Shown here one piece after another: positions 53,491 through 61,377 of a stretch of 64,000 nt of DNA. The notes under the pieces were generated by a model that was given only the letters and a program-made list of their open reading frames with translations, was not told the DNA's origin and did not search any database. Numbering within the stretch: the first letter of the stretch is position 1; every line of letters starts with the position of its first letter. The DNA is from Gordonia hydrophobica NBRC 16057 (lineage in GTDB: Bacteria; Actinomycetota; Actinomycetes; Mycobacteriales; Mycobacteriaceae): assembly GCF_001592365.1 (NCBI RefSeq), contig NZ_BCWU01000003.1:62001-126000 (forward strand). Reading direction: 5' to 3'. The position numbers and the translations under genes are program-made.

Positions 53491-54927
53491 ATGACCATTC
53501 CCAGCTACGACAAACTGTTCATCGGCGGCGAGTGGGTCACGCCCGCCACCGATCGCAAGATCGAGGTCGTCTCCCCCATCGACGGCACGATCATCGCCAC
53601 CGTCCCCGAGGCCACCGAGGCGGACATAGACCGCGCCGTCGCAGCTGCCCGCACCGCATTCGACGAGGGACCGTGGCCACGGATGACACCCGCCGAGCGC
53701 GCGGTCTACTTGAAGCGCATCGGCGACGAGGTCGTCAAGCGCATCCCGGCGATGGCCGAGGCCTTCACCAACGAGATCGGCGCCCCGGCAGCGGTGTCGA
53801 ACGCTTTCCACGACAACGCCCGCAAGATGTGGGGCGACTCGTCGACCCTGCATGAGCGCTTCGAGTTCGAGGAAGAACGCACCTGGGAGAACGGCGGACA
53901 GGGCAAACTCGTCCGCGAACCGGTCGGCGTCGCGGCCACGATCATCCCGTGGAACGGGCCGGTCGCGACAGCCTCACTCAAGATCGGGCCGGCGCTCGCA
54001 GCAGGCTGCACCGTCGTCTTCAAGCCCGCCCCGGAGGGACCCGTCAGCGTGATGATGCTGGCCGAGGCATTCGAGGCCGCGGGCCTGCCCGCCGGCGTGG
54101 TGAATGTCGTGCCCGCAGGTCGAGATGCAGGCCAGTACCTCGTCGAACACCCCGGTGTCGACAAGGTCTCGTTCACGGGAAGCACCGCCGCGGGCCGGAA
54201 GATCATGGCCGCGGTGGCCGATCGCATCGGCCGCGTCAGCCTCGAACTCGGCGGGAAGTCGGCGGCGATCATCACCGAGGACGCACCTCTGGAGAACGTG
54301 ATGTCCACGCTCGTGTTCGGCGGCCTGGCCAACTCGGGGCAGGTGTGCGCCGCGCTGACCCGCGTCCTCGTGCCCCGCGACCGCCAGGACGAGATCGTAT
54401 CCGCGATGGTCGAGGCCTATCGAGGCATCAAGGTCGGCGATCCACGCGACGAGGACGTCGCACTCGGACCGTTGGCCGCCGAGCGTCAACAGCAGCGAGT
54501 GCTCGAGTACATCGACATCGGCAAGAACGAGGGCGCGCGCGTCGCGATCGGCGGCGGCGTCCCCGAGGGGCTGAGCGAGGGCTTCTACGTGGAGCCGACG
54601 ATCTTCGCCGACGTCACCCGCGACATGCGCATCGCAAAGGAGGAGATCTTCGGCCCGGTGATCTGCGTGATGCCCTACGACACGATCGATGAGGCGGTCG
54701 ACATCGCGAACGGCACCGAGTACGGGCTCTCCGGCGCCGTCTACGCCAAGGACGACGCGACCGCCGAGTCGATCGCCCGGCGGATCCGCACCGGCCAGAT
54801 CGGCGTGAACAACTGGGACATGTGCGTCACCCAGCCGTTCGGCGGCTACAAGCAGTCCGGCCTCGGCCGCGAGGGCAACGTCGAAGGCCTCGGGGCGTTC
54901 CTGGAGACCAAGTTGATGATGTACTGA
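53491..54927 (+). CDS. Aldehyde dehydrogenase
   Basis: A complete 478-aa ALDH: AATIIPWNGPVATASLKIGPALAAGCTVVFKPAPEGP, FTGSTAAGRKI, Glu in LELGGKSAAII and Cys in LANSGQVCAALTRV. KPAPEGP and VCAALTR place it with the actinobacterial ALDHs often found beside BVMO or P450 genes, for terpenoid or cyclic aldehydes. 52 bp after the BVMO, AGAGG before ATG. It is followed by a strong terminator, so the BVMO-ALDH pair is a two-gene unit. Confidence 0.9.
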   Translation: MTIPSYDKLFIGGEWVTPATDRKIEVVSPIDGTIIATVPEATEADIDRAVAAARTAFDEGPWPRMTPAERAVYLKRIGDEVVKRIPAMAEAFTNEIGAPAAVSNAFHDNARKMWGDSSTLHERFEFEEERTWENGGQGKLVREPVGVAATIIPWNGPVATASLKIGPALAAGCTVVFKPAPEGPVSVMMLAEAFEAAGLPAGVVNVVPAGRDAGQYLVEHPGVDKVSFTGSTAAGRKIMAAVADRIGRVSLELGGKSAAIITEDAPLENVMSTLVFGGLANSGQVCAALTRVLVPRDRQDEIVSAMVEAYRGIKVGDPRDEDVALGPLAAERQQQRVLEYIDIGKNEGARVAIGGGVPEGLSEGFYVEPTIFADVTRDMRIAKEEIFGPVICVMPYDTIDEAVDIANGTEYGLSGAVYAKDDATAESIARRIRTGQIGVNNWDMCVTQPFGGYKQSGLGREGNVEGLGAFLETKLMMY

Positions 54928-54946
54928 TCGGCCCGTCCGACGCCGC

Positions 54947-54979
54947 GTGCCCCGCCGAACTCGAAGTTCGGCGGGGCAC
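54947..54979. terminator. Perfect 15-bp terminator hairpin
   Basis: GTGCCCCGCCGAACT-CGA-AGTTCGGCGGGGCAC, 19 bp past the aldehyde dehydrogenase stop and before the convergent ferredoxin gene. Confidence 0.85.
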
Positions 54980-55109
54980 GTCGCGTGGTGGCTCCGACCA
55001 GACACGCCTTAGTGTTCGGCCGAATCAGAGACGACGCGGCCGGAACGATCACCACTGGACTGTTCGTGATGCTCGTCCCGGCCGTGGCGTCACCCGGCTG
55101 AGTCCGGGG

Positions 55110-55307
55110 TCAGTCGTCGATGACCGTCAGTGCGACTTCCGGGCACGATTCGACTCCGAGAACAGCGCTGTCCTCGAGTTCGGCCGGGATGTCGCCCTCG
55201 AAGCGAACGACCACCTGACCCTCGTCGTCGGTGTCGTATACGTCCGGCGCCGACATCCGGCACAGGCCGTGCCCCTGACACTTCGACTGATCTGCCTGAA
55301 TCCTCAT
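55110..55307 (-). CDS. 3Fe-4S ferredoxin for cytochrome P450
   Basis: A 65-aa ferredoxin with the P450-partner pattern: Cys10 and Cys16 in KCQGHGLCRM and Cys55 in ESCPEVAL. Three Cys and a Gly/His at the place of the fourth give a [3Fe-4S] cluster. The acidic surface (VYDTDDEGQ) suits docking to the reductase at 56715. It is divergent from the P450 across 139 bp, with shared AT-rich site E. Electron path: NADH to reductase to this ferredoxin to P450. Confidence 0.9.
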   Translation of the reverse strand: MRIQADQSKCQGHGLCRMSAPDVYDTDDEGQVVVRFEGDIPAELEDSAVLGVESCPEVALTVIDD

Positions 55308-55391
55308 CTACTTCGACCTCCATTTCGACTCTTCACCAGCAGCCGGACTGTGGATGATGCTCGTGATCGCACCCGACCGCTTGACGTCCAA

Positions 55392-55413
55392 CTGGTAATA
55401 ACTATTATCATAG
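55392..55413. promoter_or_regulatory. Candidate AT-rich operator, site E (P450/ferredoxin)
   Basis: CTGGTAATAACTATTATCATAG; its reverse complement closely matches site B. It is 33 bp from the P450 start and 84 bp from the ferredoxin start, placed to control both divergent genes. Confidence 0.5.
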
Positions 55414-55446
55414 TATTAGAGACACGGCACACATAAAGGAGACGAC

Positions 55447-56718
55447 GTGACCAACGAGCGCCGCTGCCCGGTTACCCAGTTCGATCACCATTCAACCGAG
55501 CACACCGAGAACCATGTGGCCATTTACCGAAAACTGCGTGAAGAGTCTCCGGTCGCCTGGACGGAGGCGCACGGCGGATTCTGGGTGCTGTCCGATTACG
55601 CCTCGGTGTACGAGGCCTCGCGCAACGACGACATGTTCTCGTCGGCGCGTCACGACGAGTACGGCGGCCCCGGCCTCGCGGTGACGATCCCGAAGGCGCC
55701 GACCGAGTTCCACATCCCGATCGAGATCGATCCGCCGAACTCGGCGCCGTACCGAAAGCTGATCAACAAGGTCACCGCGCCGCGGACGGTCGAGAATCTC
55801 GAACCGATGATCAAGCACTACGTCACGGGCATCATCGACTCGGTGATCGAGACCGGCGAAGCCGACCTCGCCATCGTGGCCGGCGTCCCAGCGATGGTCG
55901 TCATCGACTGGTTGGGACTGGACCCGTCCGAGTATCAGACCTACGTCGACGCGATGCACACCCTCGTCTCGGCCGCACCCGATTCAGCCGAGTACCGGCA
56001 TGCCGCCGATGTCTCTGTGCCACGGGTGGAGGAGACCGTTCGCGCGCACATCCGCTACCGCCGCGAGCACCCCGGCGACGACATCACCACCTACTTCATC
56101 CAGTCCGAGATCAACGGCGAGACGATGACCGACGACGAGATCTACTCGATCCTCGAACTCATCATCTCCGGCGGCGTCGGCACCACCGCATCGTTGGTGA
56201 CCCAGTCCCTCGTGTGGCTGTACCAGAACCCCGACGAACGGACGCAGCTGATCGAGGATCCGTCGATGCTCGACATCGCGCTAGAGGAGTTCCTCCGGGT
56301 CTTCTCGCCGACCCAGGCACTGGGACGCACGGTCATGGAGGACGCAGAGTTCCACGGGTGCCCCGTCCGCAAGGGTGACCGGGCCCTGCTCTCGTGGGCC
56401 TCGGCCAACCGAGATCCCGAGCAATTCAGCGACCCCGACGATGTCGACATCACCCGCTGGCCCAACAGGCACATCGCGTTCGGCGTCGGCGTGCACCGTT
56501 GCGCGGGTCTGTACATCGCGAAGGCTCTCGCACGGGAGATCTTCACGCAGGTGTTCGAGCGGATGAGCGATTACGTGGTCGACATGGAGAACGTGGTCAC
56601 CTACCCCGACCAGGGGACCAACGCCGGTTATCACTCGATCCCGGTCACCTTCACTCCGGGAGAGCGCCTGCTGGGCCAGACTCCACTGTTCGGCGAGCAC
56701 TACACGAAGGCCTCATGA
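55447..56718 (+). CDS. Cytochrome P450
   Basis: A 423-aa soluble class I P450 that hydroxylates a C-H bond with O2. Landmarks: FEIDPPNSAPYRKLINKVTAP-type C-helix (EIDPPNSAPYRKL), I-helix ISGGVGTTASL with Gly-Gly-x-x-Thr oxygen-activation motif, ExxR in EEFLRVFSPTQALGR, and haem loop AFGVGVHRCAGLYIA with Cys352 as ligand. The GTG start follows AAAGGAGA. The next gene is its ferredoxin reductase (ATGA overlap) and the ferredoxin is divergent. The sequence resembles bacterial terpene/alicyclic P450s (CYP101/111/107-like) but I cannot assign a family. Confidence 0.92.
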   Translation: MTNERRCPVTQFDHHSTEHTENHVAIYRKLREESPVAWTEAHGGFWVLSDYASVYEASRNDDMFSSARHDEYGGPGLAVTIPKAPTEFHIPIEIDPPNSAPYRKLINKVTAPRTVENLEPMIKHYVTGIIDSVIETGEADLAIVAGVPAMVVIDWLGLDPSEYQTYVDAMHTLVSAAPDSAEYRHAADVSVPRVEETVRAHIRYRREHPGDDITTYFIQSEINGETMTDDEIYSILELIISGGVGTTASLVTQSLVWLYQNPDERTQLIEDPSMLDIALEEFLRVFSPTQALGRTVMEDAEFHGCPVRKGDRALLSWASANRDPEQFSDPDDVDITRWPNRHIAFGVGVHRCAGLYIAKALAREIFTQVFERMSDYVVDMENVVTYPDQGTNAGYHSIPVTFTPGERLLGQTPLFGEHYTKAS

Positions 56719-57878
56719 ACGCCGTGCCCGAACCGATCCCGGCAGACGGCCGCGTGGTCGTGGTCGGCGGCGGACTGGCCGCGACTCGGGTGATCTCGGC
56801 CCTGCGACGGAAGAAGCTGACCGGTCCGATCGATCTCATCGCCGCCGAACGGCATCTCCCGTACGACCGCCCACCACTGTCGAAGGGCGTCCTGGTCGGG
56901 GACAAGGACGCCACCTCGCTGCCGTTCGATCCGACCAAGCTCGAGGTCTCGACCCATCTCGGCCGCACAGCGACGGGCATCGACGTCACTGACCGCATCG
57001 TGCGAACCGATCAGGGCGACGTGCGCTACGACGGCCTGGTCATCGCGACGGGCGCGGAACCGATCACGGTACCCGGGAACGGACGACAGCTGACGCTCCG
57101 AACCATCGACGACGCACTGACGTTGCGCAAGCGGCTCACTCCCGGTGCCCGCGTGGTGATCATCGGGGCCGGCTGGATCGGCGCGGAGGTGGCGACCGCC
57201 GCCACGGCTCGCGGGTGCAGCGTCACCTGCATCGAGTTCGGGCAGGCACCGTTGGCGAACGCGCTGGGCATCGAGGTCGCCGACCGTCTCGCGACCTGGT
57301 GGTCGGGTGTCGATCTGCGCTGCGATACCGCCGTGCGCGAAGTCCTCGACGACGGCGTCGTACTCACCGACGGATCCCTGCTTCCCGCGGACGTCGTGGT
57401 CACCGGCATCGGTGTCCGTCCGGCCATCGGCTGGCTCTCCGGCACTGGACCGAGTACCGATCGCGGAGTCCTGACCGATGAGTTCTGCCGCACCGATGCC
57501 CCCGGCATCGTCGCGGTCGGCGACGTCGCCCAGCGATGGTCGCCGCGCGCGGGGCGCCATGTGGTGACCGAGCACTGGGACGATGCGGGAGGAGCCGCGG
57601 CAACCGCCGCCGCAGCACTCCTCGGCGACGCGTCACCGTACGACCCGGTCCCCTACTTCTGGTCGGACCAGTTCGGCCACAAGATTCAGTACGTAGGCTC
57701 CCACGGACCCGACGACACCGTTGCGGTGACGCTCTCGGACCACGGCGTCCTCGACACCGTCACCTGGACATCGCCTGACGGCGCACTGTCGGCTTGGCTG
57801 GGCGTCGATCGTCCCCGCGACCTCGTTCCGGCGCGGATGGCGGTCGGCCGGTCCGCCGCCGAGTACGCATCCGTCTAG
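56715..57878 (+). CDS. NADH-dependent ferredoxin reductase (putidaredoxin reductase-like)
   Basis: The 387-aa FAD enzyme has VVVVGGGLAATRVISALR (FAD), LPYDRPPLSK, VIIGAGWIGAEVA (NADH), and EHWDDAG-type VTEHWDDAGGAAATAA. Its acidic residue after the second strand (CIEFG) favours NADH. It feeds the ferredoxin at 55110 and the P450. Start ATG overlaps the P450 stop by 4 bp, giving matched amounts. Length is slightly short compared with 400-420 aa of PdR, missing part of the C-terminal region. Confidence 0.9.
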   Translation: MNAVPEPIPADGRVVVVGGGLAATRVISALRRKKLTGPIDLIAAERHLPYDRPPLSKGVLVGDKDATSLPFDPTKLEVSTHLGRTATGIDVTDRIVRTDQGDVRYDGLVIATGAEPITVPGNGRQLTLRTIDDALTLRKRLTPGARVVIIGAGWIGAEVATAATARGCSVTCIEFGQAPLANALGIEVADRLATWWSGVDLRCDTAVREVLDDGVVLTDGSLLPADVVVTGIGVRPAIGWLSGTGPSTDRGVLTDEFCRTDAPGIVAVGDVAQRWSPRAGRHVVTEHWDDAGGAAATAAAALLGDASPYDPVPYFWSDQFGHKIQYVGSHGPDDTVAVTLSDHGVLDTVTWTSPDGALSAWLGVDRPRDLVPARMAVGRSAAEYASV

Positions 57879-57901
57879 CCCCGAAACGAAGGAGGACGCC
57901 G

Positions 57902-58684
57902 ATGAGCGGCGTGAACGTGACCCGACGCGACAATGTCGTGTGGGTCGAACTCGACAGACCCGACCGTCTCAACGCCTACGACATCGACATGGCGCGCGCC
58001 ATGATCGATGCGTTCGAATCCGCCTCGGACGCCTACGCCGTGGTGTTGACCGGCGCCGGCCGCGGCTTCTGCGCGGGCGGAGCACTCGATCAGCTCGACG
58101 ATCCGGACCCCGCTCTGCTGCGCGAGCTGTTCACCGCCTCGCTGAAGGTCTGCGATGCGATCCGCAGTTGCCCCCGCCCGGTGATCGCCGCCGTGAACGG
58201 TCCCGCGGCGGGCGGCGGCAACGAGTTGGTGATCGCGTGTGACTTCGCGATCGCCGCTGAGAAGGCGTCCTTCGGACAGACCGGGCCGCGGGTGGGCTCC
58301 TCACCAGTACTCGGAGCCACCAACGTTCTGCCGGTTCAAATCGGTGAGAAACGTGCCAAGGAGATGGCCATGCTGTGCCGCCGGTACAGCGCACAACAGG
58401 CGCTCGACCTCGGGCTGATCAACGAGGTGGTGCCCGGCGACCGACTGACTGCCCGTGTCGAGGAGTGGATCGACGAGATCAAGGCGCTCAGCCCGCGGTA
58501 CCTCGAGATCACCAAGCTGAACAGCAATCTGTACTGGAACACCGCGCAGGACTCGATGCGCAATGGTCTCGGCATGCTGTTGCAGGCGATCGGAAGTCCG
58601 GACATGGTCGAGGGCTCAGGCGCCTTCCTCGCCGGCCGCGCCCCCCAGTTCCCACCACCGCCGCGCCCTCGCGACGCCCGGTAA
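57902..58684 (+). CDS. Crotonase of the MenB/BadI type, candidate ring-cleaving hydrolase
   Basis: A 260-aa crotonase. The segment KASFGQTGPRVGSSPVLG and the following GEKRAKEMAMLCRRYSAQQALDLGLINEV resemble MenB (naphthoate synthase) and BadI (2-ketocyclohexanecarboxyl-CoA hydrolase), where a Tyr in CRRYS-type sequence and an Asp/Ser pair replace the hydratase Glu pair. Members catalyse Dieckmann or retro-Dieckmann ring chemistry. The first oxyanion motif is FCAGGALDQ and the second NGPAAGGGNELVIACDFAIA. In a P450/BVMO island this suggests hydrolytic opening of a 2-oxo cyclic acyl-CoA. GAAGGAGG precedes the ATG. Enoyl-CoA hydratase is the alternative. Confidence 0.72.
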   Translation: MSGVNVTRRDNVVWVELDRPDRLNAYDIDMARAMIDAFESASDAYAVVLTGAGRGFCAGGALDQLDDPDPALLRELFTASLKVCDAIRSCPRPVIAAVNGPAAGGGNELVIACDFAIAAEKASFGQTGPRVGSSPVLGATNVLPVQIGEKRAKEMAMLCRRYSAQQALDLGLINEVVPGDRLTARVEEWIDEIKALSPRYLEITKLNSNLYWNTAQDSMRNGLGMLLQAIGSPDMVEGSGAFLAGRAPQFPPPPRPRDAR

Positions 58685-58722
58685 AGCCCCAGACACCCTA
58701 CTCTCAGGAGTGAGATACGAAC

Positions 58723-59478
58723 ATGTCCATGACCAGTCATGATCTGACCGGCAAGGTCGCGCTGGTGACCGGAGGCAGTCGCGGTCTCGGCCGCGCGATG
58801 GTCCAGGCCCTCGCCGAGGCGGGGGCGGACGTCGTCATCGCCAGCCGCAAACTCGAGTCCTGCGAGGACGCGGCCCGCGAGGTCCGCGAATCCACCGGCC
58901 GTCGCGCCCTGCCCCTCGCCTACCACGTCGGCGACTGGGACGCGGCGCAGCCGACCGTCGACCGGATCGTGGCTGAGTTGGGCAGGCTCGACGTCCTCAT
59001 CAACAACGCAGGGATGTCGCCGCTCTACGACGGCGTCGACACCATCACCGAGGCCCTCTGGGACAAGGTCTTCGACGTGAATCTCAAAGGGCCGTTCCGC
59101 CTCTCGGTGACCGCCGGAACGCAGATGGCGACGCAGGGCGGCGGCTCCATCATCAGCATCAGCAGCCGAGCCTCGCAGCGGCCGCGGCCGCACACCGTCC
59201 CCTACGCCGCGGCGAAGGCCGGGCTCAACGCGATGACGGTGGGCCTGGCGCACGCACTCGGTCCGACAGTCCGGGTCAACGCGATCATCGCAGGCACCTT
59301 TCTCACCGACGTCAGCAAGTCGTGGGATTCGGACGCCTTCGCGCGCAGAGCCGAGACCTTCGCACTGGGCCGCGGCGGCGATCCGTCAGAGATCACCGGC
59401 GCGGCACTCTATCTCGCGAGTGACGCCGCCTCGTACACCACAGGTTCAATGCTGACCGTCGACGGCGGACAGCCCTGA
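58723..59478 (+). CDS. SDR oxidoreductase
   Basis: A 251-aa classical SDR: VTGGSRGLGRAMVQALAEAGADVVIASRKLESC (Arg-Lys after strand 2 favours NADP), NNAGMSPLYDG, ISSRASQRPRPHTVPYAAAKAGLNAM with Tyr and Lys, and VDGGQP end. No mycofactocin-type insertion. It lies between the BadI-like gene and the MaoC gene and probably sets the redox state of a ring ketone or a 3-hydroxyacyl-CoA. AGGAG precedes the ATG at 11 nt. Confidence 0.87.
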   Translation: MSMTSHDLTGKVALVTGGSRGLGRAMVQALAEAGADVVIASRKLESCEDAAREVRESTGRRALPLAYHVGDWDAAQPTVDRIVAELGRLDVLINNAGMSPLYDGVDTITEALWDKVFDVNLKGPFRLSVTAGTQMATQGGGSIISISSRASQRPRPHTVPYAAAKAGLNAMTVGLAHALGPTVRVNAIIAGTFLTDVSKSWDSDAFARRAETFALGRGGDPSEITGAALYLASDAASYTTGSMLTVDGGQP

Positions 59479-59507
59479 TCCCCACCCCACCACGATAAGG
59501 AGAACCC

Positions 59508-59978
59508 ATGCCCGGCCTCTGGTACGAGGAATTCGAGATCGGCAAGGAGTACCGCCACGCCTGGTCGCGGACAGTCACCGAATACGACAATGTCTTGTTC
59601 ACCTCGATCACGATGAATCCGGCACCCATTCACCTGGATGCCGAGTACATGAAGACGCAGCCGCACGGTCAGCGGCTGATGAACAGCCTCTACACGGCAG
59701 GCCTCGTCGGCGGCATGATCGTCTACGACCTGACGATGGGCACCACCCTCGGCAATCTCGGTTACACCAAGTTCGACTTCCCGAACCCGGTCTTCCACGG
59801 GGACACCATCCGCGCCGAGAGCACGATTCTCGACAAGCGAGAGTCCAAGAGCCGCACCGACTCCGGGATCGTCTACTTCGAGCACCGGGGCCTGAACCAG
59901 CGTGACGAGATCGTCCACATCTGCCATCGCGCGGGCCTGATGCTCAAGCGTCCGAACGACGCCGTCGCGACGGCCTGA
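59508..59978 (+). CDS. MaoC-family dehydratase
   Basis: A single-domain 156-aa MaoC hotdog protein: WYEEFEIGKEYRHAWSRTVTEYDNVLFTSITMNPAPIHLDAEYM, split by landmark D-x-x-x-F...N-P-x-x-x-H, followed by SLYTAGLVGGMIVYDLTMG and NPVFHGDTIRAES. The N-P-A-P-I-H form of the motif with Asn for Asp resembles mesaconyl/2-methylfumaryl-CoA hydratases and CroR-like proteins. It should hydrate an enoyl-CoA made in this pathway. AAGGAG precedes the ATG. Last gene of the P450 operon. Confidence 0.82.
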   Translation: MPGLWYEEFEIGKEYRHAWSRTVTEYDNVLFTSITMNPAPIHLDAEYMKTQPHGQRLMNSLYTAGLVGGMIVYDLTMGTTLGNLGYTKFDFPNPVFHGDTIRAESTILDKRESKSRTDSGIVYFEHRGLNQRDEIVHICHRAGLMLKRPNDAVATA

Positions 59979-60024
59979 CCACTGACTTCAGCAGCGCCTC
60001 GTCCTCGCCTGGGGATGCCAGCAA

Positions 60025-60074
60025 CGAACAGCAGGGAGCGTCCGACGTCACGGTCGGACGCTCCTTGCTGTTCG
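60025..60074. terminator. Strong bidirectional terminator
   Basis: A 22-bp stem (one G-U type pair) beginning CGAACAGCAGGGAGCG, with loop GTCACG, lies between the convergent MaoC and luciferase-like genes, 1 bp before the latter's stop. Confidence 0.88.
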
Positions 60075-60075
60075 A

Positions 60076-61107
60076 TCAGGAGGCGGGCTCGACGAAGTCG
60101 ACGCTCTCCAGGTCCGCGAGCGGCTCGACGATCTCCCGACCGACGCGTTCGAGGTAGGCCTCGGTCTGCGCGGCGTCCATTCCCGGCCAATGCGGTCGGA
60201 CGAGCAACGGGCCGACAGGCAGCCTTCCGGCGATCTCGGTGATCTGTGCGCGCACCTGCTCCCCCGATCCGAGCAGCACGTGATCCTTGACGTTCTCCAA
60301 GAACTCCCGCTCCACTCGCTCCTGGTCGAGCAGACCCATCCCCTGCTGCGAATAGGAGACGTACTTGCCTCGGGCGACCCTCGCGAAATCGCTCAACGCC
60401 TCGTCGAAGCTGTCGGCGACCTGCAGCTCTCGCCGCAGGGGGAACTTGGTCAGCGGCAGCCCCAGCGCGCGACGCTCGTCGACGTAGAGGTCGATGAGCG
60501 CCTCGACCTGCTCGAGTGTCTGCTGCGGTGTGATGGTCCAGACATCGCCGTGCCGTGCGGCTCGTCGCACGCCCTGCTCTTTCATGGCCCCGAGCCAGAT
60601 CGGCGGCCGCGGCTTCTGAATCGGGTGGAGGTGAGTCGGCCGGTCCTCGACGTTCCAGAACTTGCCGTGGAAGGTGACTCGGTCCTGGGTCCACAACCGA
60701 GTCATCAATTCGATCTGCTCTTCCAACAGCCCGTACCGCTTCTTGTACGGACGGTCGAACACGTCGTATTCGTGCTCCAGGTACCCGGTGCCGATGCCGA
60801 CGACCAGCTTGCCCTTGGTGATCACGTCGAGGGTCGCGAGGTCCTCGGCGAGCTGCACCGGATGATGCAGCGGTCCGATGAGCACAGTCGTTCCGATCCG
60901 GACGTCGTCATCGAGTTCGGCCGCCAGCCGCGCCAACAGCGGAATCGGCTGGAACCAGCGGAAGTCCTGGTACAGAAAGTGCTGCCCCATCGTCAGGTAG
61001 GTGAATCCGGCGCGCTGCGCAGCCTCCACCTTGCGCAGCATCAGATCCAAATGCTCTTCCGGGGGCGTAGAGACGGGCTGGTCTCCCATCAGAATGCCGA
61101 ATTCCAC
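60076..61107 (-). CDS. LLM-class (luciferase-like) flavin-dependent oxidoreductase
   Basis: The 343-aa TIM-barrel enzyme shows GFTYLTMGQHFLYQDFRWFQPIPLLARLA, DVRIGTTVLIGPLHHPVQLAEDLATLDVITKGKLVVGIGTGY, both split by the barrel, and WLGAMKEQGVRRAARHGDVW. Bacterial members use FMNH2 or F420 to oxidise or reduce small organics. HPVQLAED and LVVGIGTGYLEHE fit the FMNH2-type monooxygenase branch. It is transcribed alone, divergent from BVMO 2. The flavin reductase at 28601 could supply FMNH2; that is inference. Confidence 0.85.
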   Translation of the reverse strand: MEFGILMGDQPVSTPPEEHLDLMLRKVEAAQRAGFTYLTMGQHFLYQDFRWFQPIPLLARLAAELDDDVRIGTTVLIGPLHHPVQLAEDLATLDVITKGKLVVGIGTGYLEHEYDVFDRPYKKRYGLLEEQIELMTRLWTQDRVTFHGKFWNVEDRPTHLHPIQKPRPPIWLGAMKEQGVRRAARHGDVWTITPQQTLEQVEALIDLYVDERRALGLPLTKFPLRRELQVADSFDEALSDFARVARGKYVSYSQQGMGLLDQERVEREFLENVKDHVLLGSGEQVRAQITEIAGRLPVGPLLVRPHWPGMDAAQTEAYLERVGREIVEPLADLESVDFVEPAS

Positions 61108-61214
61108 GTCGTTCCTTTCATCGCGTTCCCGTCTCGTCGGGAATCATCGTCACGACGGGTCTGCGCAGACCGCACGGTCTGTGGTCGCCGTCCCCGTCGT
61201 CAAACCTACCGGAT

Positions 61215-61232
61215 CATGATCATCAATATCAG
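61215..61232. promoter_or_regulatory. Candidate AT-rich operator, site G (luciferase-like gene)
   Basis: CATGATCATCAATATCAG, 107 bp upstream of the luciferase-like start. It keeps CATGATNAT but has a changed centre. Confidence 0.35.
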
Positions 61233-61267
61233 CTAATGTTCAAAACACCTTCACCCTCGACGGCATC

Positions 61268-61287
61268 CATGATAATCGTTATCGTGA
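61268..61287. promoter_or_regulatory. Candidate AT-rich operator, site F (BVMO 2)
   Basis: CATGATAATCGTTATCGTGA contains the perfect inverted repeat GATAA-TCG-TTATC and is the most symmetric of the island sites. It is 90 bp upstream of the second BVMO. Confidence 0.5.
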
Positions 61288-61377
61288 ACTCAGTCACGTC
61301 GTCGGCGTCGTCCGCACGATCTCCCCACTCGTCGTCACAGTGGGACGCCGACGCCCTCAGAAAGGATTCACTGGCGA

